The notes: generated by a model from the letters alone, not told the origin. A stretch of DNA of 64,000 nt from Brachycybe producta (GCA_036925085.1 JAUPFP010000003.1:11058008-11122007), one strand, 5' to 3'. Counted from the stretch's first letter, positions 44,706-57,149 are shown. A program made the numbers and translations.

Positions 44706-45787
44706 TGTTAGAAAGGATAACCGTTTTGTCTGGGTTCGTTTGGCCAATGAAGACCATTAAAAAATTTAAAGAGACTTTGTGTTTAATTAATAATAATTGT
44801 ATTTATTCATTTTGACATTCTGAAATAACAATTATAATTGAATCATTCTTTTAAATTATTACGATATACTTATGATATATAGCCTACACCTAATATTAAT
44901 ACAATAAAAAGATATACATATGTGATTGGTACAACAAATTTAGAAAAAAGAAAATTAAAAGGTAGAAAACAAGTTATATAATGTTTTTCTTACAATATCC
45001 AGATGTCCATGTCGTCTCCCAAAAATTGAAAAAACTTGAGTCTACTATGAAAGCTCAATGTTGAACATCCAAGAGTGTGCTGAGTGCTGCAAATTTGCCT
45101 AAGAGACAGTTTTGCAGAATAATCCAAGTTGACTCATAGTCAATGGTTTATTCCTGTTCCATCACTCTTAGCAAGATGCAGCTCCAGCCAGGACACTTGG
45201 CTGTTAACTCTGCTTTTTAGAGTTTTCTCAAGAGTTTCAAGATTTAGGAAACTTGCCATCTTTCCATGAGAGGTGCCAAGATCCCCAGTGTCTAGTCAGC
45301 CAAATACTGGCCTTTTTATACTGTTTGCCTCTCATAGTAAACCACTGGGCACTGGTGATTCGATGGTTAGTTTTTAATGTCAACTCAAATATTTATTTAA
45401 ATAATATTTGAATTGACCCATTTTTTATTTGTTTATATAACTTGGGCCTATCTGGGAGTTTATGAGGGGACTTTGTTAAAGTTTTTTACTTCCTGGTTGG
45501 TATGCCCTGTAGGAGTTTTAAGGAGGGGAAGGAGTGGAGACCTTGTTTACAAAAAACTAAAAGAAAGTTTGTCTGGGATTTTTTTAGGGGGAGGGGTGTA
45601 TTTTTGTAAGTAAACTTTATCGAAAAAGGCCCTTAGGGCTTTTTAGGGGACTCCACAAAATTAAAAGAGGGGAACATACAAAAACAAAAATACATTGAAA
45701 AAAAGATTTGAACAAAAACACTTTAAAAGAAAAACATTTTAAAAGAAAATACAAAAATAATTCATGTGACATGCTTTACATGCAACA
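44706..45787 (-). repeat. 5' LTR of the Gypsy element
   Basis: 1082 bp. On the minus strand it starts TGTTGCATGTAAAGCATG and ends CCTTTCTAACA, canonical TG and CA. It contains the inverse of CCTTTTTATACTG as TATA box. Similarity to 37190-39098 is high outside the inserted block. Confidence 0.9.
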
Positions 45788-48700
45788 GTTGGCTGTGAAT
45801 CTGAAGCCATGTTGGTTAAGGTTGTACCACTTTTAAGATCATGCTCGGTGACCCAATAATGGGGTCTGGGCCCCAGTTGGGAAGTTCAGAAGTTACCAGA
45901 ATATTATAAGTGGAAAATGTAAGAATTCTGTTGTATCTTTACAGCCACTGTAAATACTTTTCACTAAAAGTTACAATGTAAACAAATAGATGAGCAATGG
46001 ATAGAATGTGACATCTGATACTTCCACAAGCAGCACCCCCTTCACTTACAAAGTCTCATGAAGAGAAGCAATGGCGAATTTTGCAACAAAGAAAACTTCT
46101 CTAGAGTCAAGATTGTTTTAAGAATTTCACAGTAATTAATGTCACTTACATAAAGAATAACTGGTGTAATTTTGAGAAATCTGGAGTGTACCTAAATCAC
46201 AAAGTGTTGTAAGTCACATGACAATCAGGAGCACGATGTATGTATGTCCTGTCACTCTCAATGTGTCCAACCTTGGTTGGTGAGGCAATTGTCATTGTTC
46301 ATTGGCTATTGTCATTGATCTCATTAATCCCATTTCTTGTTTAAAACATTCCACATCTCTTTTTTCTCTTTTTCACATTGTTCATGTTTATCTTCAATAT
46401 CCAGAAGCTTTTTAAGGTACTCTAAACTCTCACCAGTCTTGCTTCCTGTACATACATAAATACACAAACCTATTTCTTTATAACCATATGATTGAGACCA
46501 AAAACAAAATAGAACATGTCAACAAACTATACAAGTTGTAGCAATCATGCTTAGTTTTGAAACATTAATGCACTGGATGCTTTTCTACCAGCTTCGAAGT
46601 TTGTGCAGTAATGCTAACATCACCTAGAGTTTCGTAAGTTTCGAGTTTGTATTCTTCCAGCAATGAGCCATCAGTAGTGTTTTGTCAATTCCTCATCACG
46701 AATGTTACCCCTTCACTTTTGGCCAATGCCTTTATTATTTAAGAGGTAACTATTTTCCAAGGTTCATTTAAGGCCATTGAAGACTTGTTGTTTTTTATCA
46801 AAATGATATACCAAATTTAGTTTAAACATGTTTATTGGTTAAATAATGATAGATTAAAAGATATGTTAAAGGCCTTTTCGCGTTTCCTATCACAGTGTTA
46901 TGCTGTGACTTCCCCCCTTTTGGATGGCAACTAGTACCTATGGGGCTCTTTGGTTCGACCCTCCCAGTCAATGACGACTTATGTAGGAATGGGTTTTTAT
47001 CTTCTTTAACCAGTTGTGTGGGTGAAGTAGATGTTGTAAAAATCTTTAGTATACATGCATTTTATGGCCTAAAAAGAATATATATTTATACCCAGCCTTA
47101 CCTGACCTTTTGATGTGGACTTGGGATCAGACTTTCCAATTTGAAGAATTTCTTGAGGTAGACCCGATCACTTTTTGAATTTAACACTTTTTATTCGCAC
47201 TGAACATTGTGTTTAATTAGAAATTAAACTAAATTCACCATTCAAAATTAAAACAAATTTGTAGGAAAATTTAAACAGAACTCTTAATAAACTCATAAGA
47301 AATTTAAACAAACTCAAAATTCACACTTAGAACAAACTCATAAGTAATTTCAGAAGATCTCTAAAATTCTTCTAAGTTCTTTTTTTTTTTCTCCTTTCAA
47401 TATTCAAAAAAAAGTTTATAAGTATTTTTCTTACAATATTCTTATAACATCAATAGGTCCTCTCTCTCAGACTCTGTCAAGAATACGATGTTCATCGCAT
47501 CTTGTTTAGTCAGAAATGAATTTTGTGTTTTGATTGGTTAGAATTAATTTTCTAAAATTAAAATAACCAATCCGTCAACTTGCTTTTGATCTTCTTCTAC
47601 GAACATCTGCCTAGTATGCATCCGGTCGTAAAATTATAATTCAGCTTTTTTATAAGTTTTTACGATAGTCGATACATATTGTTATTTCCACTAACTGTTA
47701 TTTTGTATGAATTAGTATGGTTAACCTTTTAACTTTTCATTGAAAGTTTTAGTTTTCGGCAACTCATTACATTTCGTTTGAATGACTAACATTCCCAATG
47801 TTCATTTATAAGATTTTCTAGGCCCTCTGAAATGTATTTCTATTTAAATACGATTTTGGCCCTTTTACCCTTACTGTTGGGAACCTTAACGTAATACAAC
47901 TCTTTCGTTACTTTGTCAGTACCTCTTTTGGGTTATGTTTGACTTCACATATTGTTTCGTTCTTTTCATTATACTCATTCATGAGTTTCTTCTCAATAGT
48001 CTTCAATATACTATATATTTTCATTAGCGGCCCTTTTCTCAATGTGTTGAGAACCTGTTATGTGCTTTACTTTTTCTTTAAGCTTTTTATTACTTTGGTT
48101 TTTTGCATATGGAAGAGAGTGTATGGTAAAAAGTATCTTGTTACACTTTTTCCATCCATTTCTTTTTATTTTTTTTTCTATAATGACATCATAATTTTTG
48201 TAAAACAGGTGGTCTTCTACCGTGTGAGTATGAAGTATAAACCATATGTTTTTCTCCTTTAAGAGTCACATTTCAAACCTTTTCATTGTTCAACTTACTT
48301 TTCTCTTATTTTACACTCCACTAAGTAATCAGATTATCTCAGGTTAATTAACCACTTCATTTATCTATCTATTACTCTTTATAGTATGTTTCCTGCTCTT
48401 TTCATTCTTTAATTAAATTTAATCTTGTAAAAAAGTTTTTATTTAACTTGGTACACTCATCTGGGCTCACTTTTCTAAAGTGTGTGGGTGGGCTTTGTCT
48501 TTCTATTTCCCCCCTCTCTTGTTTTCTTTAAAACTTTTTATTACTTTTTACATAAGTGGGTGGGTTTCTTTTTTGTTTTCCCCCTTCTTTGACTTTCTTC
48601 TTGCTTGGTCATTCTCTTATGTGTGGTGGGTTTCTTCTTTTACTTTTTGGACCTCTTTTTACTATGAGTGGGTGTGATTCATTCATACTTTATCCACCCT

Positions 48701-49897
48701 CTCTTTTACCACTACTTTCCCGCCATTTTTTGTTTACTCATTTTTTTCTTCCCTTTTCCACTTCTCTTTTAGTGTTTCTCTTTTTAGCTCCGCCTCTTTT
48801 TCTTTTAACTTTATTCTAATTTCCTCTTTTACTAACTTCTGCCCCTCTCTCAAATTATTGTTAGGTGTTGTTTTAATTATTTTTTCAACACCTAACAGAT
48901 ACATGTATTTTTAGAGGCTTAAGATAATATAATATACAAACTAACATAAAGTGAATATTTTAATTTTAAAGTATTTCTATGTTAATAGTAAAGTATTTCA
49001 TTAATTTCAACCAATGATTAATACAAAATTAATAGTATAAAAATACAAATACAAGCTATGCTTACAAAACCTTCCTGTGATGATTTTTTTAAAAACTGTT
49101 CTAAGAGTGACTCAGCAAATACAAGCATTGCAATAGATACTCATTGTGTAAATGATCAATGTTCTATGTATTTCTGCAACTTAGAATAACAGTTTCACCA
49201 ATTAAACACAGTTGGCTTGTAGCTACTCGTTATATTGTGGTCTATTCTCTAGTTTGCAGAAGCTCCAACAAGAACACAAGTGATTCATTACCACTGTTTC
49301 ATTGTTTTGGTGTGCCTGCTGTACTGCTGAATTCCACTAGAAATCCACTGGAAGCCTCCTATTGGATAAAATCAGCATCATTTAGGCAAAACCACACAGC
49401 AGCAGCTTCTTAAAGCAATGCTCAAGTGTAGGCTAAATGGACTAGCAGATAAAACTATTAAAATTCAATTCATCATGGTTCAAGGTCAAGAACCTACTTA
49501 ACCTATTTCCATTACTGCAATTGCCTCACCCATAGGACACACAGTCCCATTTATTACTAACCACACCTTGTATGTCAACTGTAGTTACTTTTTAAGAAAT
49601 TGAAATTAGCTGCATTGTTTTTGTCCAGTTGTTCTAAATGGTTGGTCAGAGCAGTATTTTGCTTTACAAGCTGTTAGACTCGCCCTTTTTACTCGTCTCG
49701 TTTAACATGATTCATAAAACAAAAACAAAAAAGATTTAATAAAAGGAGAGTTTATAGTACCTGTGATAAACAAAAACAAATGAAATGTTGTCGGTTATGA
49801 CAGTAACTATTTGTCACTTGTGGATGCACATTTGCTCTTTTTAATTATCTTGTCGAAAAATACAACTTGCGAAGTAACTCAATAACACTACCAGCAG
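45788..49897. other. Intronic AT-rich spacer
   Basis: No domain-bearing frame was recognised. Short frames such as 46895-47113 and 47939-48262 are hydrophobic low-complexity translations of T-rich DNA. A TGTTAGGTGT-family hairpin is at 48859-48897. Confidence 0.6.
48859..48897. repeat. TGTTAGGTGT hairpin, copy 3
   Basis: A 12 bp perfect stem (TGTTAGGTGTTG and its complement) around a T-rich loop. The stem core is shared with copies at 15124 and 21588. Confidence 0.85.
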
Positions 49898-49900
49898 TAA

Positions 49901-50226
49901 GGGTTGGTTTATACTCCCTTGCTAAGCAGCAAAGGTGCCCCGGAAGCTTCAAAAATGACGTCAGAGCTTCAGGTTTTTGCCTTCGCCAGAGCACCAATCA
50001 TGAAACGGATACACAAATGTTGCGAATAAGTCACACCTTTTTTGCTTCCAGAAAGGGAAGGGTTCTATTGTTTTGTATATCTGTTTTATAGCGTATAAAG
50101 GTTAGAAAATATTGTGAAGTTTGCAAGACCGCATGTTTGTATGAACCAAGCTAAGCTTTGGTGAGCTAATTTCTAGGAGCTTCAAAGCTTGCGAATCTTA
50201 GGAAAGTTTTTAGTATAAACCTACCC
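49901..50226. mobile_element. Harbinger-type MITE, 326 bp
   Basis: The ends GGGTTGGTTTATACT and the inverse of AGTATAAACCTACCC match at 14 of 15 positions. Both flanks are TAA (49898-49900 and 50227-50229), the TWA target typical of PIF/Harbinger. No coding capacity. Confidence 0.8.
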
Positions 50227-50308
50227 TAAGGAATATATTTAGAATAAAGTGTTCTATGGGGACACTCGTGCCTTTAAGCAGCGTGTTGCGAATAATTTGT
50301 AACCTTTA

Positions 50309-51154
50309 AGCCTAGTATACACCGGATTCTTTGTTGCAATACATTGTTGCGGGACTGCACCGATTCAATGTTGCGGGACTGCTCCGATTCAATGTTGCGG
50401 GACTGCTCCGATTCAATGTTGCGGGACTGCTCCGATTCAATGTTGCGGGGCAGAATCGCAACTGACGCGATTCAGACCCGCAACATTGTTCTGTGTCTAC
50501 ACCTACACTCAAGTGTTTCTTCCTCCTTCTTGCTTTCAGCATGTAAATATTACCAGCGGAAGTGGCCCTTGCAATATGGGCCTACACAATGATTTATAAA
50601 GAGGGGCAAATAAAGCAGAAACGGTGGTGGGCACACAAGCTCTTCTCAGCTGAGAGCACATTCGGTTTAAGCCTTTTGGACACCCTGAAATTGGAAGATG
50701 GGGCAGGATTTCTAAATTTCATTTCTTTTATTTTCCTTTGTAGTCAGAAGACCATAACTCCCCACAAACACATTCATACAGAAGGTTTTCAATTAGTTTA
50801 GGAATATTTTCAGTGGTGCACATATTTTTCTAAGTCTAGTTCTATAGACTTAAAAAACGACGTGGACCACTGAAAAAGACACAAAGGGCTTTTATTTTTA
50901 TTAAAGACGTCTTTTATAATTAAAAGCAAACTGAGCCCTTTGAGTCTGTGTTCATGTTTCAACTTTCAAAAGACGGTCCACACCATGAAATGTCCCGCAA
51001 CAATGTTGAAATGTTTCCCATTTCGATGGGACTCAATAAACATGAATCTGAGCTGACGCGATTCAGCCCCGAAACATTTCAACATTGTTGCGGGACAGAA
51101 TCGCAACAGACGAGATTCAGCCCCGCAACAATGTATCCCGGTGTATACTAGGCT
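50309..51154 (+). mobile_element. Internally deleted PIF/Harbinger element, 846 bp
   Basis: The ends AGCCTAGTATACACCGG and CCGGTGTATACTAGGCT are perfect inverse repeats, flanked by TTA on both sides (50306-50308 and 51155-51157). Internally, 50562-50740 encodes KRWWAHKLFSAE and LKLEDGAGFLNF, resembling the N-terminus of Harbinger nucleases (WW-H, then L-ED-xxFxNF). The rest of the transposase is gone. Subterminal regions carry CAATGTTGCGGGAC repeats in both orientations. A truncated relative is at 14424-14570. Confidence 0.82.
50343..50447. repeat. 24 bp tandem repeat in the Harbinger subterminal region
   Basis: Four units of CGATTCAATGTTGCGGGACT plus GCTC, with the first unit altered. On the minus strand it would translate as repeats of SSPATLNR, but there is no reason to think it is coding. 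Confidence 0.92.
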
Positions 51155-51249
51155 TTATGTAATCCCTGCAGGTGATAAAACTTAAAAATACTGCTTTTGC
51201 AAAGTAAGATGCTCATAGAAAAATAATGGATTTTGTTATTGTGATTTAG

Positions 51250-51367
51250 GAATTATTGAAATTGGATGAAGCTGACATCAAGAGCATGGGTGTCAAAAAT
51301 GGAGCCCATCGAGCAAAAATAGTTTCAAGTCTTGTCTTTTTAAGAAGCAAATATGAAAAAGTTACAG
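51250..51367 (+). CDS. Host gene exon encoding the second half of the SAM domain
   Basis: The exon lies between GTGATTTAG (ends 51249) and the donor GTATGA at 51368. It starts ELLKLDEADIKSMGVKNGAH and continues RAKIVSSLVFLRSKYEKVT, matching helices 4 and 5 of a SAM domain (LL-L-exDIKxMGV-xGHRxKI). Phase 0 at the start joins the exon at 36533-36684 perfectly; it ends in phase 1. No further exon was recognised downstream, so the next intron probably continues beyond the window. Confidence 0.87.
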
Positions 51368-52750
51368 GTATGAACATTTTCTGAAAAATGGAGTTTTTTT
51401 TTTACTTATTATTTGCTGTGGGATAATTTTATGAACTTATGATTAATTAGTTTGTCTTAAATGTACTGTATGCCTAACCATTCCATTTGCAAATCTGAAC
51501 AAAAGGATAATTTTGCAATAAGCATGGTTTTTTTTTTCCCTTAAGCATAGCCTAGTTTTAAAGTAAAACCTTCTTCGGGTCTTGGAGTATATACAGTATA
51601 TAAAAAGGTAATTTTATTCCATTAGTTTATCTTCATATTGTAACTTGCTTCCACTCTATCGAGTGAAACAAGTCTTGCAAATAAATGAAAGATTTCTAAC
51701 TAGTTAATAGAAGTTGTAGTTAGCCCTACAAAGGAATTCAACTAAATAGGCTGGAGTGGCCCTTGGGTGGCCGAAAGATTGTGATTTCTCAGAACAGTGA
51801 GTATTCCTTTTTCGAAGATGTCGATGAAAAAGTCCAACAAAAGATGGGAGGTGGTGACCCTTCTATTATTCTTTACAACTTTTTAAAAGAAAGCCCGCAA
51901 AAAAACTGCAAGTTTTGTGACCATATAACCTCTTGCATTCTGGTGACCCACTCTTGTCTATTCTAAATATGCCCATCAGCCATCTAATTTAAAAGATTTC
52001 AATGTTTCTAGTTTTCAGAAAAAAACGTTTTTGTTTATTTAAAAAAAAATCAGAAAGTAAAAAAAAAATTTAATTTTTTTGGCGCCCATATAATCCCGGC
52101 GCCCCGTGCTATTGCACGCTCTAAACGCATAAACTGCACTCATATTACGGGTATTAAAGAAACAGACAAAATTGTGAAAAATAAACGAAAAGAATAGAAA
52201 ATTAATGAAGACGCGCCACTATAAACTGCACTGGTGGTGGTACTATTAAAGAAACAGCACAAAATTATTAAAAAATAATGAATTAATAATAATTAATAAA
52301 GTGAAAATAGGTACTGTATCGTTTTTTTTTAAATCCGATATATACTAATATCGATACTCATCTATGCAATATCGATTGTACCATCAGTAGTTAAAGACCT
52401 ATAGCTCATGATGGATGCATTTGTATAATGTGGAATAGGGGGAGGAATGAGGGTGTTGTTGGAGAAGGAAGTTAGGACATTATATTTATATTCGGTAGAA
52501 AATATTGCTTTTCAGAGAGTACAGGTTTACTTTTATAGCTGCTGTATGTAACACAAGTGTTTTCAGCTGCAAGTTTGACACCATTTTTTTTTACTTAGTT
52601 ATACAGTCTGTGTCCAAATTATTTAGACTCACTTGGATATTTTATCATTTTTGCATTTATTTCTGTTTAATACAGAATGTTTTACACTTAAAGTTTTAGA
52701 TAGTTCTCGCCATAATTGCTGTCACGACAGCAACTATTGTGAAAACGAGG
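51368..52750. other. Intronic spacer
   Basis: AT-rich; no domain-bearing frame recognised. The frame at 51763-51966 has no known motif. T- and A-runs occur near 51520 and 52050. Confidence 0.5.
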
Positions 52751-52751
52751 C

Positions 52752-53231
52752 TTAAGTACGGCTAGCTCTTGTACTGTTCAGTAAACTCTGTAAAAAAAAA
52801 AAAAAAAAAACTCGCTTGAACATTGACGAAGGTCTGTCATTGTTGAACAATAAAAAATTGATTAAAAAATTTTTTTGGAACTCCACGAACACTGTTCCTG
52901 CACCAAAATGGAAGAAAAACTGAGCAGCAACGTGTGTAGGAGATGAAGGAGGGAGCGTCCACACGCACCAATATTTGTGCAGGTGGTGGATAACAGCTCT
53001 CGGCCTCAGTTTTCCGTCTCCGTGTACAATTTTGAGCGCATTTCACATAACTGCACAATTTTCCAGTCCACGTGCAATTTCTTGAACTGTGCAGTGTGAC
53101 GTTGCTGGCCCTTTGGTGCCACCGTTTCGCAAACTCTTTTGCCGTTGAACCGGTGGTGCCGGTGTCGACTCTGTTGTTGGCTGCGGACCAGCCTCTGTTC
53201 CTCTAGGGGTTGACTTTACCGGGCGCGACAT
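52752..53231 (-). pseudogene. Possible start of a truncated retroelement gag
   Basis: Minus-strand frames run MSRPVKSTPRGTEAG at 53231 and, after a stop near 53043, continue in the same frame with KIVHGDGKLRPR and HLHKYWC before ending in an A-run at 52793-52810. The segment is compact and less AT-rich than its surroundings. No firm family was recognised. Its place right after an LTR-like stretch on the same strand suggests gag. Confidence 0.35.
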
Positions 53232-53239
53232 TTACTTGA

Positions 53240-53960
53240 CTGGCCTGGTAACGGCCCACAAAAAGACCGTGTTTTAACGAGAACCTTCCTGTATAGTGCG
53301 TGACGATTCCGAAGTGTCCTCAGTCCTCTTATTTGTTTGAGGAACTGGAGGCTCCAGGCGGAGGGACTCAGGTAATATCTGAGTGCCTTCCGCTGGATAC
53401 TCCGCTATTTCCGGAGTACTAGAACCCAAAACAATTGGAGACACAACACTTTTATAGTAATAAAATAAAATATAATCTTTTACTTTGATTATTGGCATAA
53501 TACAGTGGTGTGTCACTCTTACATAAAGTACTCTACTAAAGCTCACTCTTGAAAACTGAACTCTTTTCAAGTTAGAACTTTAACTTTTCTAAGTCTCAAA
53601 ACTCTGACTCTAGTTCAAGACTTACTCCTTTGAACTCTACACTCTGACTGTCCTCACACTCAAGTCTCAAGCTCACTTGTTCAGTATCCTGGAAGGGGCA
53701 ACTGTCACCTCAGGGTTCAGTGATTGACCAACTGGGCCAATCATTGCCCTGGGCCGGGGATATTACCTTAAAAGGAAAGGTATTTTTGGGACTCTATTCC
53801 CAATTTCTCACGGTCGGACTGGGTTCCACGAATTCACTTAGAATTCGGGCCACCCAAGTCTGAACATCTGTGCACCAAGGGGTGCCATACTGTCAAGACG
53901 GAATTTTGACTAAAGTGTTTCACCTTCTGTTTCTACAGGGTGTCACAACAGACAAAAACG
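53240..53960 (-). repeat. Possible LTR upstream of the truncated gag
   Basis: On the minus strand it starts near 53951 with TGTTGTGACACCC and contains A/T-rich TTTATTTTATTAC-type signals near 53465. Direct repeats of an AACTCTGACTCT type are present. No second LTR was found in the window, so this is tentative. Confidence 0.35.
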
Positions 53961-54470
53961 TTGTACAAAACCTTGTGTGTGGACCGGGCTTAATAACTAA
54001 ATGGAAGCAGTAGAAAGTTTTTTTTAAAGATGCATTGAAATGCCAAATATGCAGTAACTTAAAAAGCTACAAAAAAAAGTAATGCAAAGTTAAGCTTTAA
54101 ATGCACATGTTACCGGTAATGTGTAATGCAGGCATTGTATATAATGCCTGGGAAATCTATAGAATGCTGTAAATGGGGCGTAAAAGTATGACACGCTTAG
54201 TGTTTCATCCACTTCCTATGCCAAAAGAAAAACCGGTGAAGTATAAAATACTTCCGCCAATGATGTTTTTATTGTCACGTAACCTAGCTAATCTAAAACC
54301 TTCATGACACACTTTCCATACTTTACCTAAATATTACTTGTCGTTCTGTATAATGCCTAGGTATTATGTACAATGCCTGTCTGCATTTCACACATTGCCG
54401 ATAACATACAGAAAGCCCAATCATCAATTTTAATCTTAATACAACTTTGCTGCGCTGTAGTGAACCTTAA

Positions 54471-55108
54471 TCCCCTATCACACTAGCAACTTTTGATGCA
54501 TTAAAACGTGCAATGTGACATGCAACTCCCTTGTTTCTAGTGTGATATGACATAAATCTTGATGAAATTTTCCTTTTAACTAGTGTGAGACAGAGTTGAA
54601 GTGAGACGAGTTGAACAGGTTCAACTTTGAGAGACTTTTCAAGTAAACTTTGACAAACAATCAATCAGGCCGTTTGCCGGAAAGGACATACGCAACATTG
54701 AACGAATTCCCGGTTTCATGACTTCCGGTTTATGAACTTCCTGTTAGTTGATCACAAATTCACAATATGGACACAAACCAAGGGGGCAGACATTGAAGAA
54801 AATCATGTACGATTTTCACTAATTTTACACATTTTACTTTTTAGCTTCATTTTGCTGGACGGACATCCAGAATAGAATTGAAATTTTAAAATTCAGTAAA
54901 ACGTGAATTAAAAGTAAAATGGCTTCCGATACCATACGAGATTCACCCGAATGTCGGCCCCTTGACATAAACGAAGTTTTGAAAACTTGTTTGGCAACTA
55001 GCTGCATAGTGTGATATAGAAGTTTATTACAAAGTTCTCGTTGCAAGTGCCATCACAGGTTTCATTGCAAGTTGAATTGCATTGGAGGTTGCTAGTGTGA
55101 TAGGGGCT
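54471..55108. mobile_element. TTAA-flanked MITE, 638 bp
   Basis: The ends carry CCCCTATCACACTAGCAAC and its inverse (19 perfect bases), flanked by TTAA at 54467-54470 and 55109-55112. Subterminal GTGTGATATGAC and TAGTGTGATATAG blocks are also inverted. No coding capacity; piggyBac- or Kolobok-like by target. Confidence 0.85.
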
Positions 55109-55112
55109 TTAA

Positions 55113-56679
55113 AACTCGATGATATAAGATGTAGCTATTTCTTCTAGAAATCATTGCAAATGTAGCTGTGGAGACTGGAGAGCTATTTTTTCTACTATTG
55201 CTTTTGAGTTCCTGCTTATCATATTGAATAGAGAGAGAGAGAGAGTGAGAAAAAAAAGATGAGGGGAGGAGCCTCTGAGGCACCACCATATTATAGCATT
55301 GACTTGATTGTGTGTCTGGCAGCTGGCTACATGTTCCCTTCTAGTCTCTTTATCTTTCTTTCTCTAAGTCCCTATTTTTGTAATAATCAGCCACTATTTT
55401 TAATGGAACGTTAAGTGGGGATTGCTCCATATTGGAAATTCGTCATGTTTTCTATATTTTTACTAAAAACGAATTTAAATCTAAGTGATATATTTGTTGA
55501 AAATCGGTTTTATCTCTTGTAGTAGGTAAGTGATTTTATGCCAATTTTATATTTATTCGGATTGATTTTGGTGTGTGCTTTTTTTTATTAAATTTTTCAC
55601 GTTCTCTTTCTGCGGGAATTTCTTACAAAATCAATTCGTAATTTATAGGATTTTATTTTATGATATATTTTCAAACAGAAATATATTGTTGATTTTAGGT
55701 TCTATTTTTGACGAAAAATTTGCGAGATGTTTGTTTTTTCAGTGAAAAAAAAAGCCTGCGCTTGAAAATATTGGACTAGACCCTTTCCGTTTCTATGACA
55801 ACCGTCACAGATAATAAATGATTTTCATGGGCAACTACTATAAAACGCTCACTGCTGTTGTTATTGGTTTAGGTCAGAATGATGCTTTTGGAAAAGCAGA
55901 AATAAGAGAGTAAGAACACTTTACACTTTTGGTTTGTTGAAGTGTTTTTGTGTAGGTGTTGCATTCAGCGTTTCTCCTTATTGGATATGATTAAGAGCCT
56001 TTTCACGCGAACCACCTTTAATGGTCGAGTTCGACTACAAAGTGTAGTCGCCTTGTCTTCAAAATCAATTTTTTTTTGTTTGCTCAGCACTAAGACCACT
56101 TTTAAACTACCGAAGTCGACTATAGTGGTCCGTTTTGGCCACACACTGGCTATATTTTGCAGTCGAAGTCGACCACTATTAATGGTTTGGGTGACTGTTG
56201 TCTGTGATTTGAATGACGCTAGTAGAGAGTGCAGCAAAACAATTTTAGGTATATTGTAAATTGACTTGAGAATGTTCATGATTCATTTTAAACTATAAAA
56301 GTGAAGGTGAAATGACATATTATGCAATATGAACTTTTAAATTAAATATTTTATTTAGAGGTGGGACAAATCCTAAATCCGAATTAGGGGCGTAGCTAGG
56401 GAACCGCCAGACCCGCAACTGCCGGGGGGGGGGGGGGGAGGGGGGCGCAAAAAACAAAATGAAAGTCTGTATTTTCAAAAATAATTGAATAAATTCAGCG
56501 AGTGATTCCGAATTACTTGCTTAATTTATTCAGTTATTTTCGAAAATAAATCAACTTTCATTTCAAATGTCAAATGCCTTTTAAAACAAATACAGTATAT
56601 AGTACAAAAACTTTAACTTAAAAGGTTTAACAATAAAAGTTGCAATTTTTAGAAATTTGTGTTTATAAAATTGAACATG
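55113..56679. other. Spacer with weak inverted repeats
   Basis: No gene recognised. 55990-56195 has imperfect inverted blocks (GTCGAGTTCGACTAC and GCAGTCGAAGTCGACC). 56385-56440 has GGGGCGTAGCTAGGG and a long G-run, resembling one end of a hAT element. 56455-56570 contains an imperfect palindrome. Confidence 0.45.
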
Positions 56680-57149
56680 CACTGTTAAAACAGAAGGTGC
56701 CAAATGAATGTTGCATGGGCGCCATTTGGCACATGAAGGTGCCTATATTCACCCACTTGGTAAATAGCAAGCAAAAAGGTGCCATTTGGCACATGAAGGT
56801 CCCAAACTTCACCCTCATGAAAAATTAAAGAATTTTCAGCTACAACGAAAAGGACAGGGTGCCATTTGGCACTCTTGATTGGAGTTTGAAATATATATAC
56901 AGTCACATTAGAATAAGTCTAGGTATCTTTGGACAGAGGGCTCTATCCAAAAATACACTTGTCATGACACTCCTTAAAATTCCATTGTGAATCATTTTCA
57001 CAGGCCCTTTGTTTTAAAATCTAGGCCATTTTATATACAGTGTCCAATTCTCTTCACTCACTCACTTTTTACAGTATCCACAGTTGTGCTCAGTAATAGA
57101 TCTAATCAACAGTGTGTCCACAATTCCTGATTTTCATTTTGTAAGTTGT

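Larger units (their letters stand above)
37190..45787 (-). mobile_element. Errantivirus-like Gypsy LTR retrotransposon, defective
   Basis: Two direct LTRs (37190-39098 and 44706-45787) bracket a minus-strand set: primer site, gag, nucleocapsid, protease, partial reverse transcriptase, RNase H, integrase zinc region, an acidic tail, an env-like ORF and a small basic ORF before the polypurine tract. A tRNA-Ser-type primer site and a third ORF are typical of the errantivirus branch of Gypsy. The RT palm with YxDD and the integrase core are deleted, so it cannot move by itself. I could not confirm a target-site duplication. Confidence 0.88.
36685..51249 (+). other. 14.6 kb intron of the SAM-domain gene
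   Basis: Starts GTAAAT at 36685 and ends TGATTTAG at 51249. It contains the Gypsy element (37190-45787), AT-rich spacer and two Harbinger-type elements (49901-51154), the last ending less than 100 bp before the downstream exon. Confidence 0.8.

Noticed and set aside
48480-48819. Plus-strand frames rich in Phe, Leu and Ser resembling membrane proteins
   Set aside because: They come from pyrimidine-rich DNA, overlap in two frames and have no start context or family motif.
50312-50542. Minus-strand frame with repeats of SSPATLNR
   Set aside because: It is the translation of the 24 bp non-coding array in a Harbinger element; the same sequence extends the LINE frame artificially at 14424.
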